DNA from: Pegea sp. RAD2-039
Lineage: Eukaryota > Chordata > Thaliacea > Salpida > Salpidae
DNA length: 64,000 nucleotides
Assembly (NCBI GenBank): GCA_034620365.1
Contig: JAQGEQ010000365.1
Span: 310,001 to 374,000 of the forward strand
Direction of reading: 5' to 3'
The translations under genes were made by a program, and so were the position numbers. This document shows, in pieces, positions 1 to 12,200 of this stretch (positions within the stretch are counted from its first letter, which is position 1; each line of letters starts with the position of its first letter). The notes below the pieces were generated by a model. The model was not told the origin of the DNA. It worked only from the letters and a program-made list of their open reading frames with translations, and did not search any database.

Positions 1-320
1 TTTTTCGTCGTGAATGAGAGTATAGTTCGGATATCTAGATGCAAAATACCAAGAATTTTTGATCGATCGAAAATTATTCATTGCATCAAATGGAAAAATA
101 CAAAAGAAAGTTTATTCAGCGATTTTTTTCTCTTTTTCTTTATTATTAACATTCTATGTAATTGTTCACTGTTATTTACTTTAAAGATTACTGAAATACC
201 ACGTGTTACATCTTTTTATGTTTCTAAATAAATAAATGTTATTTGTGAGAATGTGTGTTTCTTCAAGCACCCTCCTTCGCATTTATTGTAATGAATAAAT
301 AAAAAGTTTAGATATGAAAA
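1..320 (+). mobile_element. LINE family 1, 5'-truncated 3' end
   Basis: About 200 bp from 110 to 320 matches, in the same order, the 3' part of LINE copies at 690-1,110 and 54,960-55,190 (both inverted) and a short piece at 37,165-37,215. Shared blocks are AATTGTTCACTG, GTGTTACATCTTTT, GTGAGAATGTGTGT and GCACCCTCCTTCGCATTTATT, followed by an A+T-rich tail of the AATAAATAAA kind. The open frame across 10-231 is a relic of the LINE ORF end, not a host gene. The first 100 bases are not assigned. Confidence 0.6.
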
Positions 321-689
321 GATTGAAGTGTTTATTTAAACGTTAAATTCATTTTCAGGTAGCTCAAGTGTTTACTTTATTTGTTTGTTGTTTGTGGAAT
401 TTATTACAATAAACGGTTGAAGATGAACAGCTAACGGCTCAAAAAACGTTGAGAAAACTTTACTATCATATAAACTGAAATAGTTTAGAAAAAAAATTGT
501 AATCTTAAAAAACTTTTGTTAAAAACAAATTTGTTTGGCATAAATTCTATAACTTGTGCAAAAATTAAACAAATTAATTTTTTTTCGCAGAATTAGTAAA
601 TAAATTACAAATTTATAATTACTAATTTACATCACGTTAAAATCTAGGATATTTTTTTACTATCTTAACAAGTTATCTATTTATTTATC
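321..689. other. A+T-rich spacer between two LINE ends
   Basis: I see no gene, RNA or clear repeat here. It lies between two oppositely oriented LINE 3' ends and may belong to intron 6 of the fucosyltransferase copy whose exons begin at 1,433. Confidence 0.4.
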
Positions 690-1110
690 TAATTACAAGA
701 AACGTGAAGGAGGGTGCCTGAAGAGAGCACATCATACATATGATACCTATCATAAATAATTAAGTTATAGAAAGCAAAAGATGTAACACATGGCATTTCC
801 ATAGTCTTCAAAGCATTTAGCAGTGAACAATTATATAAAAGTGAAAATCACAGTTTAGAAATGATAATGTTGGTAACGGTTCAACTTCTACTTGAACAAC
901 GCGAGTGATTCTGACATGACAATGTCTGATGGCAGCTGGTTCCATGTATTAATTGTGCGATATGAGAAAAAATTCAATCTGATTAATGCACCAGGTGATA
1001 TGGGCTTATTAAGATGTAATGTGTGTCGTCTGAGTTGATATAACTTGAGGGAAGGACTAGTAGAAAAAAAATCATCAAACTAAAGGTCAATTAAATTGTG
1101 GATAATTTTG
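690..1110 (-). mobile_element. LINE family 1, C-terminal RT ORF end and 3' UTR
   Basis: Read on the minus strand, 860-1,020 encodes a typical tail of a CR1/Jockey-type non-LTR reverse transcriptase ORF: FSYRTINTWNQLPSDIV followed by an SLALFK-like helix, comparable with the VINTWNSLP signature of that group. It runs into the 3' end shared with 1-320 and 54,960-55,190, finishing in GGGTGCC/GAGCAC-containing sequence near 710. It is a 5'-truncated dead insertion of about 420 bp. Confidence 0.7.
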
Positions 1111-1149
1111 AAAATAAGATTTAAGTTAAATTTTATCCGTCAAATTTCA

Positions 1150-1432
1150 ATGAAAAATTTATGGAAACATCTGTTTGTCTCATTTCTAGAAAAACCATCA
1201 AATATTAAAACACAATTGAAAATATTTTTGTAAAGTTAAAACGTTTTAAGTTTCACGGTTTTTGAACATTTATATTAGAAAAACCAGCAAATATTTATAT
1301 TTAACTAAAATATTTTCGTAAACATTAAATTGATATTTTACGGATTTTTGAAAAAGAACTATTCTCTCAATATTTATTTTCTAATAAATTAGATGTTACG
1401 AGACAAGATGTTACTTCAAAAATATAAATTAC
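1150..1432 (-). other. FUT8 copy 1, intron 6 sequence
   Basis: This stretch is closely similar to 23,285-23,468, the start of intron 6 of the complete FUT8 gene. Similarity stops near 1,150. Exons 7 and 8 of this copy are therefore not seen inside the window; they may lie beyond the left edge, past the LINE insertions. Confidence 0.6.
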
Positions 1433-3469
1433 TTTTGACGAAATTCTACAGCAACAGCAGGTTCGTCAGTAGCAAGATAAACACGACGTTGAACTGTTAC
1501 AGGTTTCAATTGTTTCCTAGATTCTTTCCATTCTAAAGTTCGGAACCATTCTTCAGTAAACATCATGTAACTTTCTAATTCATGTTTTACATTTAATTCT
1601 GGTATTTTGTCAGTTCTTCTCACATGAATTCTATTTAAAATGTTTAATAAAGTTTAATCTGATACCAGGCAACAATTTTATTATTTTAGATATTTGTACA
1701 AAAGTTTTAGTAAAAAGTAATTTGATTAAAAGTCAAAAATATGAATCAATTTAAAATGCCTCTAATACTTATCATATAATCAACAGTTACAGTTATAACT
1801 TGAAGCTTATAAACTTAAATTTATTAAAAACAAATGTTTATGAGTAATAAAAAGTTTTTAAGATGAGTAATACGATCAACATGAGTAATATTACCCGACA
1901 AACAAACAACTTCTCAACAACAACAAGTTGTTTGAAGTAAATTATAAAAATTTCTGATGTGAAATTCGACTGAATTTCAATTTTTAACCAACGATTGATT
2001 TTATAGAAATAGAAATTTGTTACTTGATTGTAATCCTTACCCAACAATTGGATGTGAAAATTTTAAACTTTGTTGAAAATCTTGAATATTTTTAAGAGTT
2101 TCTGGTTGAAGACGAAGCAAGTAACTAAGGACTTGTCCAGTCCACCATGCTGCTGGGTTTCCATGGAAACGCTCCAACGATTCTTTAAAGGGTTTTGGGA
2201 TTGTGTGAAATGAGAAAATTGTTGAACGATAAATAGGTTGAAATCGAATTGTGCAAATTGCATCGCGGTCTTTCGTCTTTTCTCCACCTTCAAAAATATC
2301 TTCTGATCCTGTTGAAAAAAAACTTTGAAATTAGGTTTTGATAAAGTTACGAAGATACACCCAAGATTGAAATTCAAAACTAAACTAATAAAAAAAAATG
2401 TCTATTTACATTTCGAAAATTCGTAAAATTTGTTTGTAAACCCTGTTTACCATCTCCTAAACCCTGTTTTATAACCCCGTAAACCCTGTTTACAACCCCC
2501 TAAACCCTCTTTGCGTATTTAGTATGTAATTTTTTAGTTATCAGTTTTTAGTTATTAAATTTCTAAATTATCAGAATCTAATATTAAATTAATTTTTTTT
2601 TTCTTTTCGAAACCTTTAATTAATAAATTTTAATTTTATTTATTTTATTTATTTTATATTTTAAAATGATAATTGTAATAAACAAAGCTAATAAAAATTA
2701 AACATTGCAAATAAAAAAAAATATAAAAATAAAAATATTTATTCCTTTTAAACTAAAATAACCAAAAAAAACTTTTCCATTTAAAAGGAAATTTCGTAAA
2801 ATTTGTTGCTTTAAATCTTGATAAAATTAATTTAAAAGATTTCAACATTAACTTACCTTCCCATTCTGGACCTTTAACTGATTTTGTATCAAAAGATGAA
2901 CATTTTCTACTAATTGGTTGAAACAATGAACCATCATGAAATATATCTTGAACAAATGAAGGAACTGTCTTCTTATCAATGAGTAAAGTTCGGTTGGTTC
3001 CTAATGCGATCAGAAAACATTTTGCATAATGATGAATAACACAACCAAATCCACAATAACGAATCGTTCTTACAATCAACTTCCTTCTATCTTCACAGCT
3101 TTCCTCAGGCTCCTATAAGATTTAAGGTGATTTTCAAATATTTGAAAACTCAAAAGTTTTAATTTGAAATTAGAAACCAACTTGATTGTTCCAAATTGCG
3201 TTTTGAGCTTTTAACACTAATTGAATAGATTCCTGAGTATTTTCTAAATTATTTTTTTCAAGTAGCATATCGACAATCGAATTTATTGATCTATAAGAAA
3301 TTACGAGTAATAAATTATAAATTAATTAAACAAACTTACATCTGCCTCTCCAGAAATCTGTTCTTTAATTGATCATCTTCAATTACTTCATTAATAAAAT
3401 TGAAAAGATAAATAACTTCATCTTTAATACGTTGTAAATTGAACTTTGAACGAATAAGAAAACAAAAAC
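1433..3469 (-). CDS. FUT8: Alpha-1,6-fucosyltransferase copy 1, exons 2-6 (partial)
   Basis: Exons on the minus strand are 3,340-3,469, 3,182-3,290, 2,857-3,112, 2,041-2,308 and 1,433-1,630, all open with GT-AG borders. The last four have exactly the lengths of exons 3-6 of the complete gene at 22,594-26,600 (109, 256, 268, 198 nt). FUT8 moves fucose from GDP-fucose to the innermost GlcNAc of N-glycans in the Golgi. Visible family features are CGFGCVIHH in exon 4, HGNPAAWWTGQVLSYLLR in exon 5 and the GDP-binding HVRRTDK in exon 6. The membrane-anchor exon is not found between 3,470 and 5,180, and the SH3-coding exons would lie left of the window. Exon 2 is shorter than in the other copy and begins in a different phase. 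It could be a working paralogue or a fragment; the intact exons favour recent or continuing constraint. Confidence 0.75.
2440..2516. repeat. Short telomere-like 20-bp minisatellite (about 4 units)
   Basis: About four units of a roughly 20-bp repeat with the core CCCTAAACCCTGTTT lie in intron 4 of FUT8 copy 1. The same place in the other copy (24,905-25,335) holds about twenty. The flank at 2,517-2,880 is nearly identical to 25,330-25,690. Confidence 0.8.
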
Positions 3470-5181
3470 CTACATTGAGCTGAAAAGTAATTTTATAAAT
3501 GAATACAGCTTAAAAGGAGTATTAAAATTTCATGAAGCAAAAAAAAAAACTGAATTCTGTTTTTCAAACGAAGCAGAAAAAATACAATTCGTCTGAAGGT
3601 GCTACACTGAGTAAACAAATTAAATAGAGAAATTGAAGTGTTTTAACATTCTGATCTTCAAAACAAACTTATCAGGAAACATTTTCATTTTATTCATCTT
3701 TATATCATTTTAAAAAACTGTTATTAGAAATCAAAAAAATAAAAGTTATTAAAATATAAATATTGAAAAAAGTAGTCTTATTAAAACAAGATATATTCAA
3801 AAAGTTAAAAAATTCAAGAGTTAGTAAATAAGCGCAAGTAATATCTCTAGAGGATATATACTTCATTCACTAATAGTCTCTCTATCATTACTATCTACTA
3901 TTTTTTCACTAAAGCAAAAGTTTGGCTTCAAATCATAAACTTCCGAGATAAAAAATATTTTTAGATATCTAAAAAAAATCTGAAAATAAAATCTACCTTT
4001 TAACAGTTAAAAACATATTTTTTAAGTAATTTTCTGAACTTAATCTTATTATTCCACTGGTTTTATAAAATATATCTTTTTATGTTATTATATTTTATCA
4101 TTTTATTTTTGAACTAAACTTTCTTTTAAGCTTTTTAACGTCTTTATATTGAAGTGTCTTCGGTTTTAAAAGGTTGATTTATCGATTTTTTAGAAAGCAG
4201 TCAGCAAAATACTTTTAGCTTTTTACTCCCTAATTTAAACTTTTTCTTTTATATTTTAATAAATTATTTTCAACAATTTCAACAATAAACAAACTTAATT
4301 TGAAAAATTTGAAAGTAAACAAACTTAATTTGAAAAATGTTCTAAAATATATTTTCTAGATATGTATTAATGATACCAAGCAACATATAGAAGATCTCAT
4401 ACAAAAACCAAAATAAGAATACATGTGTGTACAGATTACTTTGTTAAACAAATTTGACATGTTGACAACCTGATAGAGGAAAGTAATAAGGAAAACTTCA
4501 AAAAAAGATAAGGAATAACTGAAAAAACTTGTCTGTCTATTAATTAGTAAAGTAAATCTTGTATGCTATTAAGACAAACTATTTTACATAAAAGATTTTC
4601 TTTTTAATTTTAATTTTTGGCAGAATATTAGGTTTCTTTTCAAATAATATTCATCAATATTAATATTTCTCAAAAATAAACATAAAGTAATACAAACATT
4701 AAAACATGAAAATAAACATAAAGTAAAAACTCTCTTCCGTTTCTTTTCCAATGAACTTTTTTTTTCAGTTAGTAAATTTGAAATTGAAGTCAACACGAAA
4801 GTAACTGACTTCCTGCTTCTTTATCGCGTTGTTCACGTTATTTGGCAATTTCTTAATATATCAATCAATAGTATCAAAACTAATCGCAGTTTCATGAATA
4901 AGTTTGTACTTTCTACAAGATCATTTCAATCATTTCAAGGATTTATATTTGGATGCGAAAGTCGTTACACAAGATTAAAAAATAATCTTACTTATTAAAA
5001 AATCCTTTATTTTGATTGGTCAAAACACAATAATTAGGCTTAATGAGAGAAAATAAAGATTAATCAATCAGAAAATACTAAGAAATAATCTTAAGATATT
5101 CACAAATAAAAATTTAATAATAGTACAATCTTTATTACTTCAAAATATCAGCAATTCAGCTTAAAATGTAAATAAAATTCC
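3470..5181. other. Non-coding region upstream of FUT8 copy 1
   Basis: It is A+T rich and no exon could be supported. A stretch at 4,590-4,790 has a hydrophobic minus-strand frame with a basic lead that resembles a type II membrane anchor, but it lacks an ATG. From about 4,780 to 5,070 the DNA is closely similar to 21,450-21,745, which lies beyond the 3' end of the complete FUT8 gene. Confidence 0.5.
4780..5070. repeat. FUT8 3'-flank duplication, left copy
   Basis: It shares long blocks such as GACTTCCTGCTTCTTTATCG and TTGATTGGTCAAAACACAAT with 21,450-21,745. Both copies lie downstream of a FUT8 last exon, so the duplicated segment included the gene's 3' flank. Confidence 0.85.
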
Positions 5182-5885
5182 TCAAACTTCAAATGGATAA
5201 GGAGCAGTAAACTGATGTAGAATGACTTTGAAAGCTGGATAAACTCCTTTCTCCTTAGTTCGTCTGTTCGTTCCAGTCCAGTAACCACGTTTCCAAGGTG
5301 CTCTGACATCTCGATCAATTACATCACCAACTATGAAAGATAACTCTTCATCTTTTCCGATATGATTTGCAATTGCAATTTGATGTGGTTTGTAATCAGC
5401 TAGATGATGATATGGCCAACCTACAGCTGCAACTTTTTCACTTGCATCTACATGTTTTGTTTGTAAAAGTAATAAGCTAATTGAGAAGAAATCTGTTTAA
5501 TTTCTTAAAATATTGATAACTTTCTAGCCTTCTATAATGTTGTTCTATTTATTTCAACTTTCTTACAGTCCTTGGTATCATAAAAGTAATCAAGCCTTTG
5601 ACGATATTTTTAAGGACAATACTTTATTTTGTAAAGTTGAGCGGATAACAAAGTTTTAAAAATTAATGTTTTCAGAAAATATGTGATAATTAATCTACAT
5701 GTTTCGTTTGTAATAAACTTATAATCATTGTCGGATTAATTTCTTAATTTTATAATTTCAAATAGATGATTTGTATTTTTTTATATAATGATTTTTTAAA
5801 TATTTTAAGAAAAACACTGGAAGCATGAATCATAACCTGATTGCCACACTCAACAATTGTGAATATATCTTTGATAAATCCTCAT
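5182..5885 (-). pseudogene. FUT8 relic: last exon plus decayed exon 7
   Basis: Minus-strand 5,182-5,470 encodes the C-terminal SH3-containing part of FUT8, open to a TGA and about 90% alike to exon 8 of the complete gene: TKHVDASEKV, YHHLADYKPHQIAIANH, then KGVYPAFKVILHQFTAPYP. At 5,815-5,885 a weak copy of exon 7 can be read (GFIKDIFTIVEC against GIVKDIFTLIEC in the intact gene) but its end is lost. No earlier exons are seen, and CFAP46 begins 415 bp further on in the opposite direction. It is therefore a truncated third copy. The exon cannot serve copy 1, because it lies on the 5' side of that gene. Confidence 0.75.
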
Positions 5886-6299
5886 AAACCAAAATTAATT
5901 CAATTTTTAAACTATATTAGTTTTTTCTTTAGTTTCAAAGTTAATCTGATTTTTAATGTTATTTTATTAAAATAAATAATTTTTTGTAAAATTTTTTGAA
6001 TGCCGAACTTTTAGAAATTTATGTTTCCATGGTATCTACAGTCAAGTCTAATTTTTAAGTTTATTATTATTTGATTTTTTTGAGCTTTTAAACGATAATT
6101 TTTATTTTAATTAAATTATTTTGTTAATTGTTTATATGATATTAATTTATAATTATCAAATATTGTTATTTATTACTTCTTTAGACAATATCTAATGTTA
6201 GTAAATAAAAATAATTTTTTTTTTTCTTTTTTTTTATTAATTTTTTTATCAACAAATAAAATACTTTTCTATTTGATTTAGTAATTATAAAAAAAATTG
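5886..6299. other. CFAP46 upstream region
   Basis: This is very A+T-rich DNA with long T runs. I see no TATA box or other site I can defend. It must hold the CFAP46 promoter and 5' UTR. Confidence 0.4.
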
Positions 6300-9200
6300 A
6301 TGAATGCGGCAGTAAGGAATTTAATCCACAAAGCTGAATTATCAGGTAATTAAAAATTTTATAATTAAAAATAAATTTTTTGAATATATTTTTATTTTAG
6401 AAAATAATGCTGAAAGTTTGTCAAAAATTTATAAAATTTTAAGAAGAGCTCAAGATAAATCTTTGATGGAGGATTCTTTAAATGAATGCGAATCAGATTT
6501 ATATGTCTTATGTGCTGAATTAGCTTTAAAAGTATATTTATATTCAAATATTTAAATTGATTACTAATGTTTGTTTATCTCAATAAAAAATTATTTGTTT
6601 TATTTAAAAAAAATATCATAACTAAATCTTTGAAATTAAAAATTATATATTTTTTACAAACCATATATTTATCTTTATTATTGTTATTTAAATTTAAAAT
6701 CATCAAAATTTTATAGTTTTATTTCACTTTTACATTCTATTTGATTTATTTTTTCATAGCAAAATGAAATTATTACATCTTCATCTTGCTTGGGAATGTA
6801 TTTCAGTGAAAATAACGCTCCAAATGAATTTCTTTGTAGAGCTTATTTATGTCAAGCACAGATATTATTCAAACAACACCCAGCATCTTTTGTAAGTTTC
6901 ATATTTATGATTTTAACCTAATTCGTTTCTAGCTAATTGATTTTATATTTTTAGGATGCTTTATTAACTGCAGTTGTATATTTAATGAAAGTGTTGGAAT
7001 TATGTAAAGGTAAACCAAAATATTCCTTCTTGATTTTCAATACATCTGTTCTTTATTGGAGTATGATTAGAGAGTTTACTAAAGCAAAATATCAACCTAA
7101 ACTTTGTACAAGTTTACTTTCTATTGTAAAAGCGTTAGATGATATAGATGATGAAGATTATGACTGGAGAGCTACTCTAAAAATGTAAGAACTCTTTTTT
7201 TATTTAATGTTTATGAAATATTTTTAGTTGTATTTTTAAGTGAAAGTTGTTATTTGATTTGATTTATCTAAAATTCTTATTGGTTTTAAAATTTAGTGGG
7301 TTGGTTGTGAGCTATGTTAAAGCTGAGAAATTGAAGGAAGCGACTTCAATATCTTCTCAAACTTATTGGTTTTGTTTGAAGCATTGTAAAAACAGAATAC
7401 CAGAGATAATAAAGCTTCAAGTAAAAATACAATTTTCTATTTAGCTTTATTCATCATTTTCTATATTTAGACTTTTTCTAAATGACTCTTTTTTTGCAGA
7501 TTAAATATAATCTTGTTGATCTGAACAAATTATCTTTGGATATAGCCGAAGAATACAAAGCATTTATCAAGTTGAAGCAACTGAAAATGTAAATTATAAA
7601 TTTTTTTTTGAATTTATTTAAACAATTTTCTTTTGGAAGAAATCCTGTTCAAAGAGAAGAAACTCTTAAGGAACTTATAAGGATCGTAACTTCGCTTAAA
7701 AAGGGAAATTTAGATGGTTGGAAACACAAAAAATACTCTTCTCAAGAAGAATTAACACTACTACAAAAGTTTGAGACATTTCTAGTTATAATTGAATATT
7801 TGAAACGTTTTAATTTAATATCTAAAGTTGTTTTGTGGTTATAAAGAGCAGAAAGTTTATATATTTTGAGTCAGTTTTGATTTTGTCAGTGTTATATCAG
7901 AAGAGTTTACTGAAATTGATCCAATGGTAGAAAAAAACATGCTTAGATCTTCTGATAGTCTTGATAAAGATGAGTTTATTTTTATAAAAGATGAGGATGT
8001 TGTATTATTAAAGTCGAATATCAGGTAGTTTTGTTAGGTTTACATGTGACAAGTTTTTAAATATTATTTTATTGAATTATTTGATTTTTTTACAGAATAA
8101 TTTTGTTGTTTGAAATTGCGAGATTATGTGTGGATTGTAAAGAACTAGAACTTGCTTCAATTTGCTTGTCGACTTTAAAACAACTCGATATACAAGTTTG
8201 AAATGTTTTTATTTAAAAACTTTTTAATCTTTCAACAAAATTTCAGGATCAAAACATTCTTCTTCAAATTGAATTTCTAGAAAGTTATTTTGAAGTAAAA
8301 AAATTAGGTGAAAAAGAGAAGATACTGACACAATCCAACGTAGATGTAAGTCACTATACAAAATACATATATAATCTCTAAAATAATCATCCAGATAAGA
8401 TTAGAATCCATCAGACGAATCATGAAAACCCTTCAAAGCGCTATTAGATGTTCTATTCCTAATGTTCTTCAAGCTGGTTGTACATTTCTGTGGAATCTAT
8501 GTCTTCCTCTTCTGCAGGTTCATCATCTGATCCAATCACAAATCTTTCAATTCAATGTCTTTACAGAAAGATCTAAGAAAATCTATCACAATCCCACTTC
8601 AACTGATAGCAGAAACACTTGAAAATATATCTTCGACTAATTGTTAGTTTTACTGATTTAAAATTTTGTGTTTATATTTGTGTTTCTAGTCCAACTACGT
8701 TGTCAAGTTCACACCGAAATTGCTTTCTCTCTTGAAATAGTTGATCAAAATGAAGCGGCTATAAAACATCTTGAAAAAGCAATTAGATATGATGATGGTG
8801 GTCAGTTTTAAATCATTTAAAACTCAAATTTCAACAATTAATCTGTTAATTAACAGGTTTATATAAAGAGAGGCTGGAAACTACATTACATAGATTGAAA
8901 TTAAGCTCACAATTGTATGAAACTCCCGAAAGAGCAGAAGATGTTGCTGCTGTTATCATTGAACAAGTAAAGAAACTTGAAGATCAAAATTAAAGTCTTT
9001 AAGATGAGTTTTTCAGGCAAAAAAGTGTGATGATTCAGGAAGTATTTTAATGAAGAGATCTTTACTTGTAAAAGTTGGATCTGCTCTAGCTCCAGAAGAT
9101 TTTCAAAATGTCTTGGATGCTGAAGACGTTTCAAAAAGTAGTGAGTGATTTAAAATCAAACATTTTAAATAATCAGATTTTTTTAGTGTCGACAAACTCA

Positions 9201-12200
9201 ACAAATTTATTTGAAAAACTCAAATTGAAAAGTGAACATTGGAAAAATTGTATAAAAAAATCCGAAGGTTATTTGAAGCGTCATTCTAATAGTAACCATC
9301 ATGAAAGGTTTGTTTAATGTTTAATTAAATAGATTCAAATATCTTTACACTTGTAGAGTTCGTTTATGGGTAGATTTAGTAAAGACTTCTCGTCAACAAA
9401 GGATCTGGGACGTTTGTAGAATTGCATCTATATTCTGTTTGTTTTATGATGATAATAGATGGTCAATTACTAAAGGTTTGTTTATTGTTGGTTTTAAACA
9501 AATACTTAAAAAAGCTTTTGATGAAGATAAAAGTGAAAGTGTTTCTAGCACTTTAAAATATAAAGAAGAAGTAGAGATACAACGTTTACAAAGAAGAGAC
9601 TTTTTAAAGATGCTAGCTGAAGTTTCATTGATTTTAGGGGAGGTGACAACAAAAAACCACCAAATCTGAAATTTTAAGACTTTTTACAATTTTTAGGCGT
9701 TCATACATTTCATTCAAAATGAAGGTCTTCAATTTAATGATATTCCAAAGAAACAAGACTTCCTTCAAAAGATTACTAATCCTCATCAAAATTTTCCTGA
9801 TGAAGAAATTCATTTTGAAGCTTATTGTGAATGGATTAGATCTTTAAACGAAAGAGCAACTAACTGTTTCCTTCGTGGAATTGGTAATCTATCAATTTGA
9901 TGATTTCTTTTTTTATAAAACTTTTCAATCACAGAAATCGGTGTTGATTTGAATGAATGTTGGTTAGTTAGTAATGGAAGTATTTATTTATGGAATTATA
10001 ATTGTCATTTGATGATGGAATCACGTTATACAGAAATTGTTTCAACTTTTCAAACTGTTTTACAATCATTAACATCTTTACCTCATCAAAAGTTTGTTAG
10101 TTTCAAATCTCATCAAGATATTTACATCTTGATATTTCAGCCAATCAATTTTAATCACTCGTATCTGTAACGTGATTGGTCGAGGATTGTTGTTACCATG
10201 GATACCAAAACCTTCGAAAAATTCATTGGAAAAAATGGCGACAGTTACAAGAAAATCAGCAAAATCTCGAAAGTCGACAATCAAAGATACAAACCCTAAT
10301 CTGTTGATGGTGTCTTCAGATGCTGCAGAAGATTTGAAAGAAGCTTTGAAGGTCTCTCTTTCATCTTTCTACTTGATCCTTAAAACTTCTTGTAGGTTGT
10401 TGAATTTGGTTTGAACTTGACACATGGTGACGTCACCATCTCGATGTTTATACGTCATCCTTTAATTATAACTTGGGTTGAATTGAAGCAGTTGATGACT
10501 CAGCAAATTCAAGCTCCTTTTTATGAATCTGAAAATGAGGTTGGAAACATGACTCAGCAAATTTCTACAAATTTCTTTTATTTACTTTTTTTAGAATCCA
10601 CAAGAACTACAAATGCTTCAAGCTTTGGTTGTCATAGAAATGCTTTCAGCTAACAACAAAAAATTATTCAAATTTGTCATTCCATCTTTACAAGAAGTAA
10701 AAAATCTTTTAATCTTTAAATTCTGATGATTTTTTTTGGATGCAGATCTTTCAATTAATTGATGATGTATCTTGGGATGATCCTGTTATTGAATTGTATC
10801 TTTGGGAACAACTCAGTTTCAATTCTTGCACCGAAAATCAACATCAATTGGTTCTGAGTTGTGTTGATAAAGTCCTAAAGATGAAAGATCAAAGCCTGAA
10901 AATCTTAATGAAAGAAAAGAAGTCTCAAATAAAAGAGTAAAATAATTCTTCAATAAAACTCCGAGAGATTCAAATTAACTTTCAGATATCGAATCAAACT
11001 TGCTTACAAACATATCTCAAATATTTATCAAATAAATGGCAAATCTATCATCTCATCTTCAATCATAAACTTAAATCTTCGAAAAAAAGCTCTCAATAGC
11101 TTCCTCGATAGGTGATGACGTCATTGTGATCACCATGACGTCATTAACGCGAGTGTTTCAGTGTTCTTTATGGCAAAAAAGCGAACAGTTATCGACTAGT
11201 AATGACGTCATCACGTCTCTGGTGGCAAACTCTAAAACCTCTGATGACGTCATCACATCTTTGGTGGAGCACTATGAAGCCTTTGATGACGTCACTAGGT
11301 GACGATGACCTTGAGTTGAGGAAAAGTTTAACGGATATATTGTCGTGTGTTGATGACGTCATTAAATCTGGTGATGACGTCATGGTAAGTGACGTATATG
11401 TTAAGTGATGTAACTGATTTGTTGGTAAATGTAGAAAGATGAAAATTCTGAGGAATCTACCGTGGAAAGTAGAAATGATTCTCCTAAAAGTACCTCTTCA
11501 GAAGATTCCGATTTAGAATTTCAAATCTCTTTATATGGATTACTCTTCAAGACATTTGCTGAAAAGGTTAGTTGGTCACGTGGTCGTTGGTCACGTGGTC
11601 GTTGGTCACGTGGTTGTTGGTCACGTGGTTGTTGGTCACGTGGTCGATGGTCACGTGGTCGATGGTCACGTGGTCGTTGGTCACGTGGTTGTTGGTCACC
11701 TGGTTGTTGGTCACGTGGTCGTTGGTCACGTGGTCGATGGTCACGTGGTCGTTGGTCACGTGGTCGTTGGTCACGTGGTTGTTGGTCACGTGGTTGTTGG
11801 TCACGTGGTCGATGGTCACGTGGTTGTTGGTCACGTGGTAGTTGGTCACGTGGTCGTTGGTCACGTGGTTGTTGGTCACGTGGTCTTTGGTCACGTGGTC
11901 GATGGTCACGTGGTTGTTGGTCACGTGGTTGTTGGTCACGTGGTCGATGGTCACGTGGTTGTTGGTCACGTGGTTGTTGGTCACGTGGTCGTTGGTCACG
12001 TGGTCGATGGTCACGTGGTCGATGGTCACGTGGTTGTTGGTCACGTGGTCGTTGGTCACGTGGTCGTTAGTCACGTGTTGTTTTTTATTTGATAGAATGA
12101 ATGGGGAAAAGGGTTGAAAATGTTGGAAGAAATCCTTCTTGTTCTTCCTCGATCCAAACTTCGTCTTCCACTCTTCAGGCATCGAGTCATCGCGAAAGCC

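Noticed and set aside
4584-4796. Hydrophobic minus-strand frame as the missing membrane-anchor exon of FUT8 copy 1
   Set aside because: It has no ATG (it would begin at GTG), no clear donor in the right phase, and part of it lies in sequence duplicated from the 3' flank of FUT8.
5182-5470. This SH3 exon as the last exon of FUT8 copy 1
   Set aside because: On the minus strand it lies upstream of exons 2-6 of that copy, so it cannot be spliced after them.
11462-12182. Long frames of WSRGR, VVGHV, LVTWS and TNDHV type over array 1
   Set aside because: They are translations of the stop-free 15-bp repeat in different phases. CFAP46 exons on both sides join cleanly across it (FAEK to NEWGKGLKMLEE).
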